Shown here piece by piece: positions 49,962 through 58,059 of a DNA stretch of 64,000 bases. How positions within the stretch are numbered: position 1 is the first letter of the stretch; every line of letters begins with the position of its first letter. The stretch lies in the NCBI RefSeq assembly GCF_029626265.1, contig NZ_JARUBN010000001.1, forward strand, positions 6,637,001 through 6,701,000, read 5' to 3'. A program made the position numbers and the translations under genes. This stretch comes from Micromonospora sp. WMMD1102. GTDB taxonomy: Bacteria; Actinomycetota; Actinomycetes; Mycobacteriales; Micromonosporaceae. Below the pieces are notes generated by a model. It had not been told where the DNA came from and did not search any database. It worked only from the letters and a program-made list of their open reading frames with translations.

Positions 49962-51458
49962 TCACACCGGCGCTTGCTGGGCGCAGGCCCGGCGCAGCAG
50001 GTCGACCAGCGGCTGGCGCGGCTGGCACCTGTCGAACCGGAACGAGGCCATCATCTCGTCGATCGCCGACTCGCTCATGCCCCGGAACAGTTCGCCGAAC
50101 TCCGGCAGCAGCGCCTCGGCGAAGAGGATCTGCGGCACCAGCCGGCCGATCAGGAACTCGCTGCCGAACGGGAACGGCAGGTAGTCCGGGAACTCCCGGG
50201 CGAAGAGTTCCTTGAGCGGGCGCATCACCTGCTGGATGTGGTCGTGCCGGCCGCCCCACAGGTCGACGCCGAGCCGGGCCTTCTTCTCCAGCACCGGCCG
50301 GACCCGGCGCATCCACGGGCTGTCCGGGTCGACCACCACCGGCGCCGCCACCCCGATGTCCTTGTACGGCCAGAACGCCCAGTTGGCCCGGTGCCGGGTG
50401 TAGATCTCGAACTGGTCGGCGAGCAGCCGCAGCCGCATCCCGTCCCGCTCGGGCTCACCGGTGAAGACCGCGTTGAACTCGCCGACGTAGACCGGGGTGC
50501 CGGTGCGCAGCATGTACTCGCTGCGCTTGAGGAACGTCCGCTCCAGTACGCCCGGGTCGAAGTACTGGTCGCGGGACTGGTCCGGCAGCAGGATGCCGTG
50601 CTCGTAACCGACGCCGTCCGGCGACTCCCAGACGTGGGTCAGGTGCGCCACCCCGGGATAGCGGCCGTCCGGGACATAGCCGGGCGGCGCGTAGTCGTGG
50701 TGCGAGTAGACGACGTTCGGCAGCGGCTCGCCGTAGACGTCGAAGTCGTTGGAGTAGCGGTTGCCCTCCAGGATCACGATGTGCTCCGGGTCGACCTCGC
50801 GGATCGCCTCGACCAGCCGGCGCGAGTACGGCCCGATCACCTCCCCGCTCGGGTCGGCCGGCTCGTTCACCGGGTTGTACGCCGCGACCCACGGCTCGTC
50901 GCGGTAGCGGCCGGCGATCTCCCGCCAGAGGTGTACGACCCGGTCCTGGAAGTGCGGGTGCTGCCAGAACTGGGCCACGTGGGTGGGGTTGTCGCTGTGC
51001 CAGTCCTGGTTCTGCCACCCGGGCAGCGCGTGCAGGTCGATGATGGTGCGTACGCCGCACGCGGCCAGCAGCTCGATCGCCCGGTCCAGGTGGTGGAAGC
51101 CGGACTCGACGATCTCGAACGGCCGCAGGTCGTCCTCCAGGTGCCGGTAGTTCACCGGGATCCGGACCACGTTGCAGCCGAGCCCGGCGATGAACCGGGC
51201 GTCGTCGGCGGTGAAGAAGTGCTCCAGGAAGCGCTCGAAGAGGACGTCCGCCCGCTCCGGGCCGAGCACGTCCCGCACGGCGGCCCGCATGCCCTGCTCG
51301 TGGGCCGGGAAACCGGTCATCCAGTTCTCGAAGTTGAGCCAACCGGCGAGGCCAATCCCCCGCCAGATAACCGGCCGTCCGTCGCCGTCGACTATTTGAT
51401 CGCCATTGGTCCGGAGAAATCCTCCGGGGCATGCCAAAGCAAACCGGGACACGGACAT
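49962..51458 (-). CDS. GH5-family glycoside hydrolase without signal peptide (operon gene 1)
   Basis: A 498-residue GH5-type (beta/alpha)8 hydrolase. The N-terminus VIWRGIGLAGWLNFENWM is typical of GH5; NVVRIPVNYRHL is the conserved Arg strand, AAYNPVNEPADPS provides the acid/base Glu199, and VYVGEFNAVF the nucleophile Glu327. No signal peptide or binding module is present, so it should act in the cytoplasm, in contrast with the cellulases at 19.8 and 61.0 kb. The ATG at 51458 follows GGGGGTGG. It heads the cyclitol operon; two LacI-type boxes lie upstream. Possible substrates are a beta-glucoside taken up from cellulose or a glucosylated cyclitol. Confidence 0.92.
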   Translation of the reverse strand: MSVSRFALACPGGFLRTNGDQIVDGDGRPVIWRGIGLAGWLNFENWMTGFPAHEQGMRAAVRDVLGPERADVLFERFLEHFFTADDARFIAGLGCNVVRIPVNYRHLEDDLRPFEIVESGFHHLDRAIELLAACGVRTIIDLHALPGWQNQDWHSDNPTHVAQFWQHPHFQDRVVHLWREIAGRYRDEPWVAAYNPVNEPADPSGEVIGPYSRRLVEAIREVDPEHIVILEGNRYSNDFDVYGEPLPNVVYSHHDYAPPGYVPDGRYPGVAHLTHVWESPDGVGYEHGILLPDQSRDQYFDPGVLERTFLKRSEYMLRTGTPVYVGEFNAVFTGEPERDGMRLRLLADQFEIYTRHRANWAFWPYKDIGVAAPVVVDPDSPWMRRVRPVLEKKARLGVDLWGGRHDHIQQVMRPLKELFAREFPDYLPFPFGSEFLIGRLVPQILFAEALLPEFGELFRGMSESAIDEMMASFRFDRCQPRQPLVDLLRRACAQQAPV

Positions 51459-51560
51459 GCCACCCCCTGTCTTTCCCGTCGTCGGGTGCATTGCCCGTTC
51501 GGATTGATATCGACTCAATACGATGGAGCGACGGCCGTCAAGGGGTGGAGCATGATCAGA

Positions 51561-51574
51561 TGGACGCGCTCCCA
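51561..51574. promoter_or_regulatory. CebR-like operator upstream of GH5-cyclitol operon
   Basis: TGGACGCGCTCCCA matches the CebR consensus at 12 of 14 positions. It is about 103 bases upstream of the GH5 start (51458). On the minus strand a TTGACG (51541-51536) lies between the box and the start, with an imperfectly spaced TATTGA after it. Confidence 0.6.
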
Positions 51575-51683
51575 CGGCGTACCTGCCGAGCCCGGAGCGT
51601 TGCACAGCGAATATCCCGGAGGTGGCGGGCGTTCCGGTCCGGATGTTGCCGAGCGCCTTGCGAGGCGATATTTTGCGCAAGGA

Positions 51684-51697
51684 TGTTAGCGCTACCA
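51684..51697. promoter_or_regulatory. Second LacI-type operator (GTTAGCGCTA core) upstream of GH5-cyclitol operon
   Basis: TGTTAGCGCTACCA has the LacI-family core TTAGCGCTA seen in front of cellulase genes, and lies 226 bases upstream of the GH5 start. An inverted repeat with arms CCTTGCG and CGCAAGG (51656-51682) and an AT-rich centre lies beside it. The 305-base gap 51459-51763 contains only these elements. Confidence 0.55.
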
Positions 51698-51763
51698 CCG
51701 TCGGTGCCCGCCGTCCGTCCCCCGGAGGGGAAAATGGTTTGGCCGCGCGCGTTGAGGTCAGTC

Positions 51764-52225
51764 CTATCCGTCGTACGGCGCCTGACCCGACGCCGTCACC
51801 GGCGCAACCGCCGTGATCCGTTCCTCTACAAGTGAGTCACGAATGGCGTCGACCTCGATCTCCACCAGCCACTCCGGGTCGATGAAGCGGGACACCTCCA
51901 CGAAGGTGCACGCCGGCCGTACCCCGGCGAAGCGTTCACCGTGTGCGCGCGCCGCCTCCGGCCAGCGGGTAATGTCGACGAGCATCACCCTGGTCCGGAC
52001 CACGTCCGCCAGCGTCGCGCCGGCCTCCCGCAGCGCCTGCTCGGCGATGTCCAGGCACCGCACGGACTGCGCGTAGACGTCTCCCGGGCCGGCGGTGCCA
52101 CCGCCCGGCGCGATCGGCGCGGTGCCGGCCACGCAGACGTACGGCCCGGTCCGTACGGCCCGCGAGAAGCCGATCTCCGGTTCCAGTGGTGATCCTGAGC
52201 TGACCAGGTGGCGGGAAGGCGTCAC
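51764..52225 (-). CDS. RidA family protein
   Basis: A 153-residue member of the RidA/YjgF/UK114 family: VSSGSPLEPEIGFSRAVRTG, YVCVAGTAPIAPGG, DIAEQALREAGATLADVVRTRVML, and RPACTFVEVSRFIDPEWLVEIE. The arginine in VVRTRVML-type context and the C-terminal E are the RidA contacts for 2-aminoacrylate-type imines, although the RidA arginine in PAxTxVxV is not unambiguous here, so it may be a family member of other function. GTG 52225 is the chosen start; an upstream frame without a site was rejected. It is divergent from the histidine kinase gene. Confidence 0.88.
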   Translation of the reverse strand: MTPSRHLVSSGSPLEPEIGFSRAVRTGPYVCVAGTAPIAPGGGTAGPGDVYAQSVRCLDIAEQALREAGATLADVVRTRVMLVDITRWPEAARAHGERFAGVRPACTFVEVSRFIDPEWLVEIEVDAIRDSLVEERITAVAPVTASGQAPYDG

Positions 52226-52354
52226 GGTACCGGAGCATCGCAGACAACCGAGCCGCACCGTTGCCCCGTCCGGTGCGCACGCGCCTGCCGGCACGGACCG
52301 GTCCCCGACCCGCTGGTCGACACAGGCTGGTCGGCGAGGCATAGCATCGGCCGG

Positions 52355-53581
52355 GTGGCCAGCCCCGCCGACCTGCCCGGACGTGATCCCCGGCTGCGCC
52401 GGCCCCGGATCGCCACGCTTGTCGCGCTGCTCGGCACCCTGCTTACCGCCCTGATGATGCCGGGGATCGGCCTGGCCCGCGAACCCGATCCGGTCTGGAT
52501 CGCGCTCGGCGCCGTCGGCATCGTCGCCGCCGCCGTCGCGCAGATCGTGGCCGTCTACGTACTGCTGACCCCCTGGCTCGGCGACACGGCCCGGCACCGG
52601 GCACTGGCCGGGTACGCGACGACCGCCGTCGCCTCGGTGCCCCTGGTCGGACCGGTGGCCGGCGCCGACTGGCCGACCTGGGCCTGGCTCGGCGCCTCGG
52701 TCGTCGGTACCGCGCCGCTGCTGCTGGGTCGCCGGACGGCGGCGATGGCGGTGCTGGCAGCCGTCGGCGTCGCCGTGGTGGTGGCCCGGAGCACCGGCGG
52801 TTCGGTCTGGCACCACCTCCTGGTCACCGGCGGCATCGGACTCTCCGTCGCGGCGGTCGGCTGGGTCCAGGTGTGGTTCTGGGACCTGCTGGTGCAGGCC
52901 CAGCGAGGTCGGGCCGCCCAGGCCCGGCTGGCCGCCACCGAGGAGCGGCTCCGGTTCGCCCGGGACGTGCACGACCTGCTCGGACACCACCTCTCGGTGA
53001 TCGCGCTGAAGGCGGAACTCGCCGCCCGGCTCGCCCCGGTCGACCCGGAACGGGCCGGCCGGGAGGCCGACGAGGTATGCCGGCTGGCCGTCTCGGCACT
53101 CGCCGAGGTACGCGAGGCGGTGCACGGCTACCGTGCGGTCGACCTGCGGGAACAGCTCGCGGCGACCGCCGAGGTACTGCGCTCCTCCGGGGTGCGCTGC
53201 ACCGTCGACCAACCGGCCGGCGAGGACGTACCGGCAGAGGTCGCCGCGCGGTTGGTGCCGGTGCTGCGTGAGGCGAGCACCAACCTGCTGCGGCACAGTC
53301 GGGCCGGCTGGTGCACGATCGAGCTCGCCCGGCAGGGTGGCGGGTTCCGGCTGGTCGTCGCCAACGACGGGGCGGGACCGGCCGCACCGGACCGGCACAG
53401 TTCGGGGCTGCGTGGCCTCGCCGACCGGCTGGCCGACGCGGGCGGGGTACTCCGGACCGCGTACCGCGACGGCGTGTTCACCGTCGAGGCCGTCGTACCG
53501 GCCGGGACGGCATCGGGCGCTGCGGAGTCGCGTATTCCGGCGGCACGGACGGAGAGTGGCGGCGGTGGGTGCGGTGGATGA
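52355..53581 (+). CDS. NarL-type sensor histidine kinase
   Basis: A 408-residue kinase with an N-terminal membrane domain of about six helices (residues 20-180), then a HisKA_3 segment with FARDVHDLLGHHLSVIALKAE, where the histidine is in the DxHDxLGH motif, and a degenerate HATPase (REASTNLLRHSRAGWC, VVANDGAG, GLRGLADRLADAGG). This is the DesK-like class without an obvious external sensor. The start GTG 52355 is chosen by the membrane segment. Its stop overlaps the response regulator start. Confidence 0.9.
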   Translation: MASPADLPGRDPRLRRPRIATLVALLGTLLTALMMPGIGLAREPDPVWIALGAVGIVAAAVAQIVAVYVLLTPWLGDTARHRALAGYATTAVASVPLVGPVAGADWPTWAWLGASVVGTAPLLLGRRTAAMAVLAAVGVAVVVARSTGGSVWHHLLVTGGIGLSVAAVGWVQVWFWDLLVQAQRGRAAQARLAATEERLRFARDVHDLLGHHLSVIALKAELAARLAPVDPERAGREADEVCRLAVSALAEVREAVHGYRAVDLREQLAATAEVLRSSGVRCTVDQPAGEDVPAEVAARLVPVLREASTNLLRHSRAGWCTIELARQGGGFRLVVANDGAGPAAPDRHSSGLRGLADRLADAGGVLRTAYRDGVFTVEAVVPAGTASGAAESRIPAARTESGGGGCGG

Positions 53582-54242
53582 GCCGGAGAGCGGTCCGGCG
53601 CGGCAGCACGCGGTCGGCGGTGCGGGCGGGTCGCCGGTGATCCGGGTACTGCTCGCCGACGACGAGGAGCTGATCCGGGCTGCGGTCGCCGCGCTGCTCG
53701 ACCTGGAACCGGACGTCGAGGTGGTGGCGCAGGCCGGCGACGGGCGGGCGGCGGTGCGGGCCGCGTTGGCGCACCGGCCGGACGTGGCGGTGGTCGACCT
53801 GGAGATGCCGGCGCTGGACGGGCTGGGCGTCACCGCCGAACTGGCCAGGGCACTACCGTCCTGCGCGGTGGTGATCCTGACCGGTCGTGGCCGGCCCGCA
53901 CACCTGCGCCGAGCGCTCACCACCGGCGCCCGGGGCTTCCTGGCCAAGGGCGCACCGGGTGGGGCGCTGGCCGACGTCGTCCGGCGGGTGCACGGCGGCG
54001 CCCGGTACGTCGACCCGGCGCTGGCGGCGGAGGCACTGACCGCACCCGAGTGCCCGCTGACCCCGCGCGAACTGGAGGTGCTGCGGCTGGCCGGTACCGA
54101 CACACCGGTCTCGGCCGTCGCCCGGCGAACCTCGCTGTCCCAGGGGACGGTGCGCAACCACCTGGCCGCCGTGGTCGGCAAGCTCGGGGTCGCCAGCCGC
54201 GCGGAGGCGTACCGGACGGCCGTGCGGAACGGTTGGCTCTGA
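53574..54242 (+). CDS. LuxR/NarL-family response regulator
   Basis: The receiver spans residues 22-140: VLLADDEELIR acidic pocket, VAVVDLEMPALDG phospho-acceptor, ILTGRG, and FLAKGAPGG lysine. The C-terminal LuxR helix-turn-helix includes LTPRELEVLRLAG and SQGTVRNHLAAVVGKLGV. The GTG at 53574 overlaps the kinase stop (GTGGATGA); other GTG starts (53565, 53637) are possible. It should be the partner of the kinase and act as a DesR-like transcription factor for unknown, possibly membrane-related, targets. Confidence 0.92.
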   Translation: MDEPESGPARQHAVGGAGGSPVIRVLLADDEELIRAAVAALLDLEPDVEVVAQAGDGRAAVRAALAHRPDVAVVDLEMPALDGLGVTAELARALPSCAVVILTGRGRPAHLRRALTTGARGFLAKGAPGGALADVVRRVHGGARYVDPALAAEALTAPECPLTPRELEVLRLAGTDTPVSAVARRTSLSQGTVRNHLAAVVGKLGVASRAEAYRTAVRNGWL

Positions 54243-54301
54243 CGCGGAAGGCGGGCGAACGGGCGCCCGTGCGGGGGCCCGGCTGCCGTACCGTGTTGGC
54301 T

Positions 54302-56101
54302 GTGCGTGGCGCGGGCGCGAGACTCGGCATCGACTTCGGCACATACAACACCGTCGCGGTGCTGGCTCAGGCGGGCCGGGAACCCCGGCCACTGCTCTTC
54401 GACGGGTCGCCGCTGCTGCGCTCGGCGGTCTGCGCCGACACCGGAGCCCGGCTGCTGGTCGGCCAGGACGCCCTGCACACCGCGCTCTCGCTGCCGCAGT
54501 CCTGCGAGCCCTACCCGAAGCGCTGCGTCGACGAGGGCACCGTGCTGCTCGGTGACCGGGAGATGCCGGTCGAGGAGTTGTTCGCCGCTCCGCTGCGCCG
54601 GGTGGCCAGCGAGGTCCGCCTGGTCACCACCGAGCCGGTCACCGAGGCGGTGCTGACCTTTCCGGCCGCCTGGGGCGCCCACCGCCGCGGCATCCTGCTG
54701 GCCGCCGCCAACCGGGTGCTGCCGACCGTACGCCTGGTGGCCGAGCCGGTCGCCGCCGCCAACTTCTTCGTCGAGGTGGCCGGCCGGGACCTGCCGGTCG
54801 GGCGGTGTGCGGTGGTCTACGACTTCGGCGCCGGCACCTTCGACGTGACAGTGGTACGCCGGACCGCCGGCGGGTTCGAGGTGCTGGCGACCGAGGGGCT
54901 CGCCGACTGTGGCGGGCTGGACGTCGACGCCGCCGTCGTGGACCGGATCGGTGCCACGATCGGCAGCCGGGACGGGGCGCTCTGGGCCCGGCTGGCCAGC
55001 CCGGAGACCACCTCCGACCGGCGGGCGCGCCAGCAGCTCTGGACCAACGCGCGGGCCGGCAAGGAGATGCTGACCCGGAACACCACCACGCTGATCCACG
55101 TACCGCTCTTCGACGTGGACATGCCGCTCGGCCGGGAGGAGTTGGAGGAACTCGCCGCCCCGGTCGTCGCGCGTACCGTGGCGACCACCCGTACCCTGCT
55201 CGACCGGCTGGACGACGGCGGGTCCACGGTGGCCGCGGTCTTCCTCTCCGGCGGTTCCAGCCGGATGCCGGCGGTCGCCACCGCGCTGCACCGGGCGCTG
55301 GAGATCGCCCCCAGCGTCGTCGAGCAGCCGGAACTGGTGGTCGCCGAGGGCAGCCTGCGGGTGCCGTCCGGCGGCGGTGTCGGCGGGGCCGGCCCGGTCG
55401 GTGCGACGGCACCGCTGCCGGACGCCGGGCAGCCGAGCAGCCCGGCGGGTGCCGGTACGCCGGCCGGACGGTCCGGGCGCTGGGCGGCGCTGTCCCGGTC
55501 CCGGCGGGTCCGGGTCACGGCTGCCGCCGGGGCGGTCGCCGGCATCCTGGCCGCGGCTACCGTCGCCGCCGCCGTCACCGGGGACGACGACCCGGGTCGG
55601 CGTACGAAGCTGGCCGGTGCCGCCTCGGCAACGCCCACCGACAGCGGGTCACCCCGCCCGTCCGCCACCCCGACGGTGACCGCCGCCGGGGTGGACGCCT
55701 GCATGGTCGGCAGCTGGCGGAGCGTCAGCAGCCAGTCGTTCAAGAAGATCGACAACCAGGAGGTGCTCTTCACCGGCGCCGCCGGCACCATACAGACGTA
55801 CTCCGCGGACGGCCGGGTGACGCTGAACTTCGGCAGGACCACCGACGAGACCGCCACCTACCGGGGCGTCCGGTGGCGGGAGCGGACCCGTGGCAATGCC
55901 TCGGCCAACGTCTACCACCGCAACGGCATGGAGTACGTCAGCAACGTACGGGCCAAGGGGACGATCGTGCTCTACCGGGGCAGCAGCCGCAACGCGAGTG
56001 TCCCGCTGTCGCTGGTGCTGGAGCCGAGCGAGTACGTCTGCACCGGCGACACGATGCGGTTCTTCGGCGCGGGCACCAGCGAGTGGACCCGGATCCGCTG
56101 A
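54302..56101 (+). CDS. Hsp70-like protein with single membrane helix and C-terminal extracellular domain
   Basis: A 599-residue protein. Residues 1-360 are an Hsp70-type ATPase: LGIDFGTYNTVAVLA (phosphate-1), VYDFGAGTFDVTVV (phosphate-2), and LSGGSSRMPAVATAL. No peptide-binding domain follows. A Gly/Pro-rich linker leads to one membrane helix (about 400-425, [21 protein letters not shown]), then an outside domain of about 150 residues with CMVGSWRSVSSQSFKK and TYSADGRVTLNFG, a lipocalin-like beta pattern. Such architectures occur in actinobacteria without a known function. Start GTG 54302. Confidence 0.88.
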   Translation: MRGAGARLGIDFGTYNTVAVLAQAGREPRPLLFDGSPLLRSAVCADTGARLLVGQDALHTALSLPQSCEPYPKRCVDEGTVLLGDREMPVEELFAAPLRRVASEVRLVTTEPVTEAVLTFPAAWGAHRRGILLAAANRVLPTVRLVAEPVAAANFFVEVAGRDLPVGRCAVVYDFGAGTFDVTVVRRTAGGFEVLATEGLADCGGLDVDAAVVDRIGATIGSRDGALWARLASPETTSDRRARQQLWTNARAGKEMLTRNTTTLIHVPLFDVDMPLGREELEELAAPVVARTVATTRTLLDRLDDGGSTVAAVFLSGGSSRMPAVATALHRALEIAPSVVEQPELVVAEGSLRVPSGGGVGGAGPVGATAPLPDAGQPSSPAGAGTPAGRSGRWAALSRSRRVRVTAAAGAVAGILAAATVAAAVTGDDDPGRRTKLAGAASATPTDSGSPRPSATPTVTAAGVDACMVGSWRSVSSQSFKKIDNQEVLFTGAAGTIQTYSADGRVTLNFGRTTDETATYRGVRWRERTRGNASANVYHRNGMEYVSNVRAKGTIVLYRGSSRNASVPLSLVLEPSEYVCTGDTMRFFGAGTSEWTRIR

Positions 56102-56131
56102 CCCGGCCGGCGACCGTCACCACCGCAGCGG

Positions 56132-56983
56132 TCAGAACAGCGTCAACGGCTCGGCCGGGATCGGCTCCGGCAGGGCCTCGAGCTCGGGCACCCGGGCCCG
56201 CACCTCGTCGTGGAAGCGGCGGGCCAGTTGTGGCGCGTCCGCGTTGTCCGGGGTGTGCACGAAAACGGTCGGCGAGCGGCCCTCGCGCAGCCAGCCGACG
56301 GTGACGTCGACCCAGTGCCGCCAGCCCTCGACGGTCCGGTCGGAATCGTCGCGCCCGAGATAGCGGACGATCGGCCGGTCGGTGAGCGCGGCCGTCCGGA
56401 GCGGCATCCGGGGCTTCTTCGTCCAGGCGTCGCGTTCCGCGTCACTTGTCGGCGGAGCCTGGAAGAACGCGGTGGTGTCGAACGGGATCCACTCGGCGGA
56501 CGCGTCGGCGAGTACCCCTTCGAGCAGTCGGGTCGCGCGGGGATCGGTGCAGAAGGCGGGGTCGCGGACCTCGACGGCGTAGCGGTGCGAGTCGGGCAGC
56601 CGGCGCAGGAAGCGGGCGAGCACCCCGACGTCGTCCGGTGCGAACGAAGCCGGCAGCTGGATCCAGAGGGTGTGCGCCCGGGGGCCGAGCGGTTCGACCG
56701 CGTCCAGGAAGGCCCGCAGCGGCCCGTCCACGTCGGTGAGCCGGTGTTCGTGGGTGACGACCTTCGGGATCTTGAGCACGAACCGGAACCCGGGACCGGT
56801 CTGCCGGGCCCAGCTGGCCACGGTCTCCCGGCCCGGGGTCGCGTAGAAGGTGGTGTTCCCCTCGACCGCGTCGCACCAGCTGGCGTAGCAGCGCAGCCGA
56901 TCGGCGGCCGGCGACTGGTGCGCCAGGAACCGCCCCTGCCACGCCTTGTGCGCCCACATCGCGCATCCCACGGCCAGCCGCAC
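56132..56983 (-). CDS. DUF72 domain protein (YecE-like)
   Basis: A 283-residue TIM-barrel protein of the DUF72 family: CAMWAHKAWQGRFLA at the start, CYASWCDAVEGNTTFYATP, FRFVLKIPKVVTHEHRL, LWIQLPASFAPD, YAVEVRDPAF, and VFVHTPDNADAPQLARRFH. Function is unknown throughout the family. The GTG at 56983 was chosen for its GGGGAGGGG-rich upstream region and match to the family N-terminus; the upstream open frame to 57439 does not fit. Confidence 0.92.
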   Translation of the reverse strand: MRLAVGCAMWAHKAWQGRFLAHQSPAADRLRCYASWCDAVEGNTTFYATPGRETVASWARQTGPGFRFVLKIPKVVTHEHRLTDVDGPLRAFLDAVEPLGPRAHTLWIQLPASFAPDDVGVLARFLRRLPDSHRYAVEVRDPAFCTDPRATRLLEGVLADASAEWIPFDTTAFFQAPPTSDAERDAWTKKPRMPLRTAALTDRPIVRYLGRDDSDRTVEGWRHWVDVTVGWLREGRSPTVFVHTPDNADAPQLARRFHDEVRARVPELEALPEPIPAEPLTLF

Positions 56984-57243
56984 CCCGGATCCCCTCCCCA
57001 CCGAACAGACCACTCCCGGCCCGGCCCAACCCGGCCCGACCCTGCTCAACCCGGCCCGGCCGGGCGGCGCCCAGCGCGGGGCGGGACACCTGCGGGTCCG
57101 GCCTTTCTGCCGGAACCACGGTATACGTCGCGCCGCCGGCAGACCGGGTGTGCCGGTCCCGGTGCGACGCACCTCTGTCCGAGGCGGCCGGCCGGCGGTG
57201 ACGGCTTGACCTCGCCCCTGGGGCACGCCGCAGACTTCACGAC

Positions 57244-58041
57244 GTGCAGCGGAAATACCTACGGGCCGGCGAGTTCGGCGCGGCCGGGCGGTTGTCGCCG
57301 AAGGCCCTGCGCCGCTATGCCGAACTGGGCCTGCTGCCGCCGGCACACGTCGACCCGGTGAACGGCTACCGCTACTACAGCCCGGACCAACTGCCCCGGG
57401 CCCGGCTGATCGCCCGGCTGCGCCGCCTCGGGCTGCCACTGGCCCGGATCGGCCAGCTCGCCGACCTCACCCCGGAGGCTCGGGCCCTCGAACTGCGCGG
57501 CTGGCTGCACGCCCAACGCACGCTGCTCGACGAACGGGCGGCGTTGCTGGAGGCGATACGGTCGGACGGCGGCGAAACCGTGCTCGTCGACGCCGTCGGA
57601 CTGCGGGACGTGCCGGCGACGAAGGTGCTCTGCCGGAGCCGCCACGTCGACACCGGCGGCCTGGACGACCTGATCCACACGGCCGGCAACGACATCCGGG
57701 CACACCTGCGGGACTCCGGCCGTCCGGACGGCGCTCCGCTGCATGTGCACTTCCACGACCTCGTCACCCCGGACTCCGAGGGACTGGTCGAGGTCGCGGT
57801 GCCGTACGACGGCAGCGTCGAACCGGCCGACGACCTGTACGCCCGCCTGCTGCCCGCACACACCGAGGCGTACCTGCCGGTGCCGGCCGGATACCACGAC
57901 TTCCCGCTGGTCCTGCGGGCGTACGACGCGGTGGAGGCGTGGACCGACGCGCGTCCGGAGGTCACCTGCGTCGGCCACCCGTACGAGATCCATCCGGGTA
58001 CGGACGCGCTCTTCGACGTCGCGTACCCGGTATCCACCTGA
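57244..58041 (+). CDS. MerR-family regulator with GyrI-like effector domain
   Basis: A 265-residue regulator. The N-terminal MerR winged helix is RAGEFGAAGRLSPKALRRY...VNGYRYYSPDQLPRARLI; a coiled coil follows (LHAQRTLLDERAALLEAI), and then a GyrI-like/AraC effector domain (VEVAVPYDGSVEPADD, PAHTEAYLPVPAGY), as in BmrR-type multidrug sensors. GTG 57244. The downstream peptidase-like gene starts 18 bases later, so the two are probably one transcript. Confidence 0.92.
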   Translation: MQRKYLRAGEFGAAGRLSPKALRRYAELGLLPPAHVDPVNGYRYYSPDQLPRARLIARLRRLGLPLARIGQLADLTPEARALELRGWLHAQRTLLDERAALLEAIRSDGGETVLVDAVGLRDVPATKVLCRSRHVDTGGLDDLIHTAGNDIRAHLRDSGRPDGAPLHVHFHDLVTPDSEGLVEVAVPYDGSVEPADDLYARLLPAHTEAYLPVPAGYHDFPLVLRAYDAVEAWTDARPEVTCVGHPYEIHPGTDALFDVAYPVST

Positions 58042-58059
58042 CCGAGAGGATGCTCCCCC

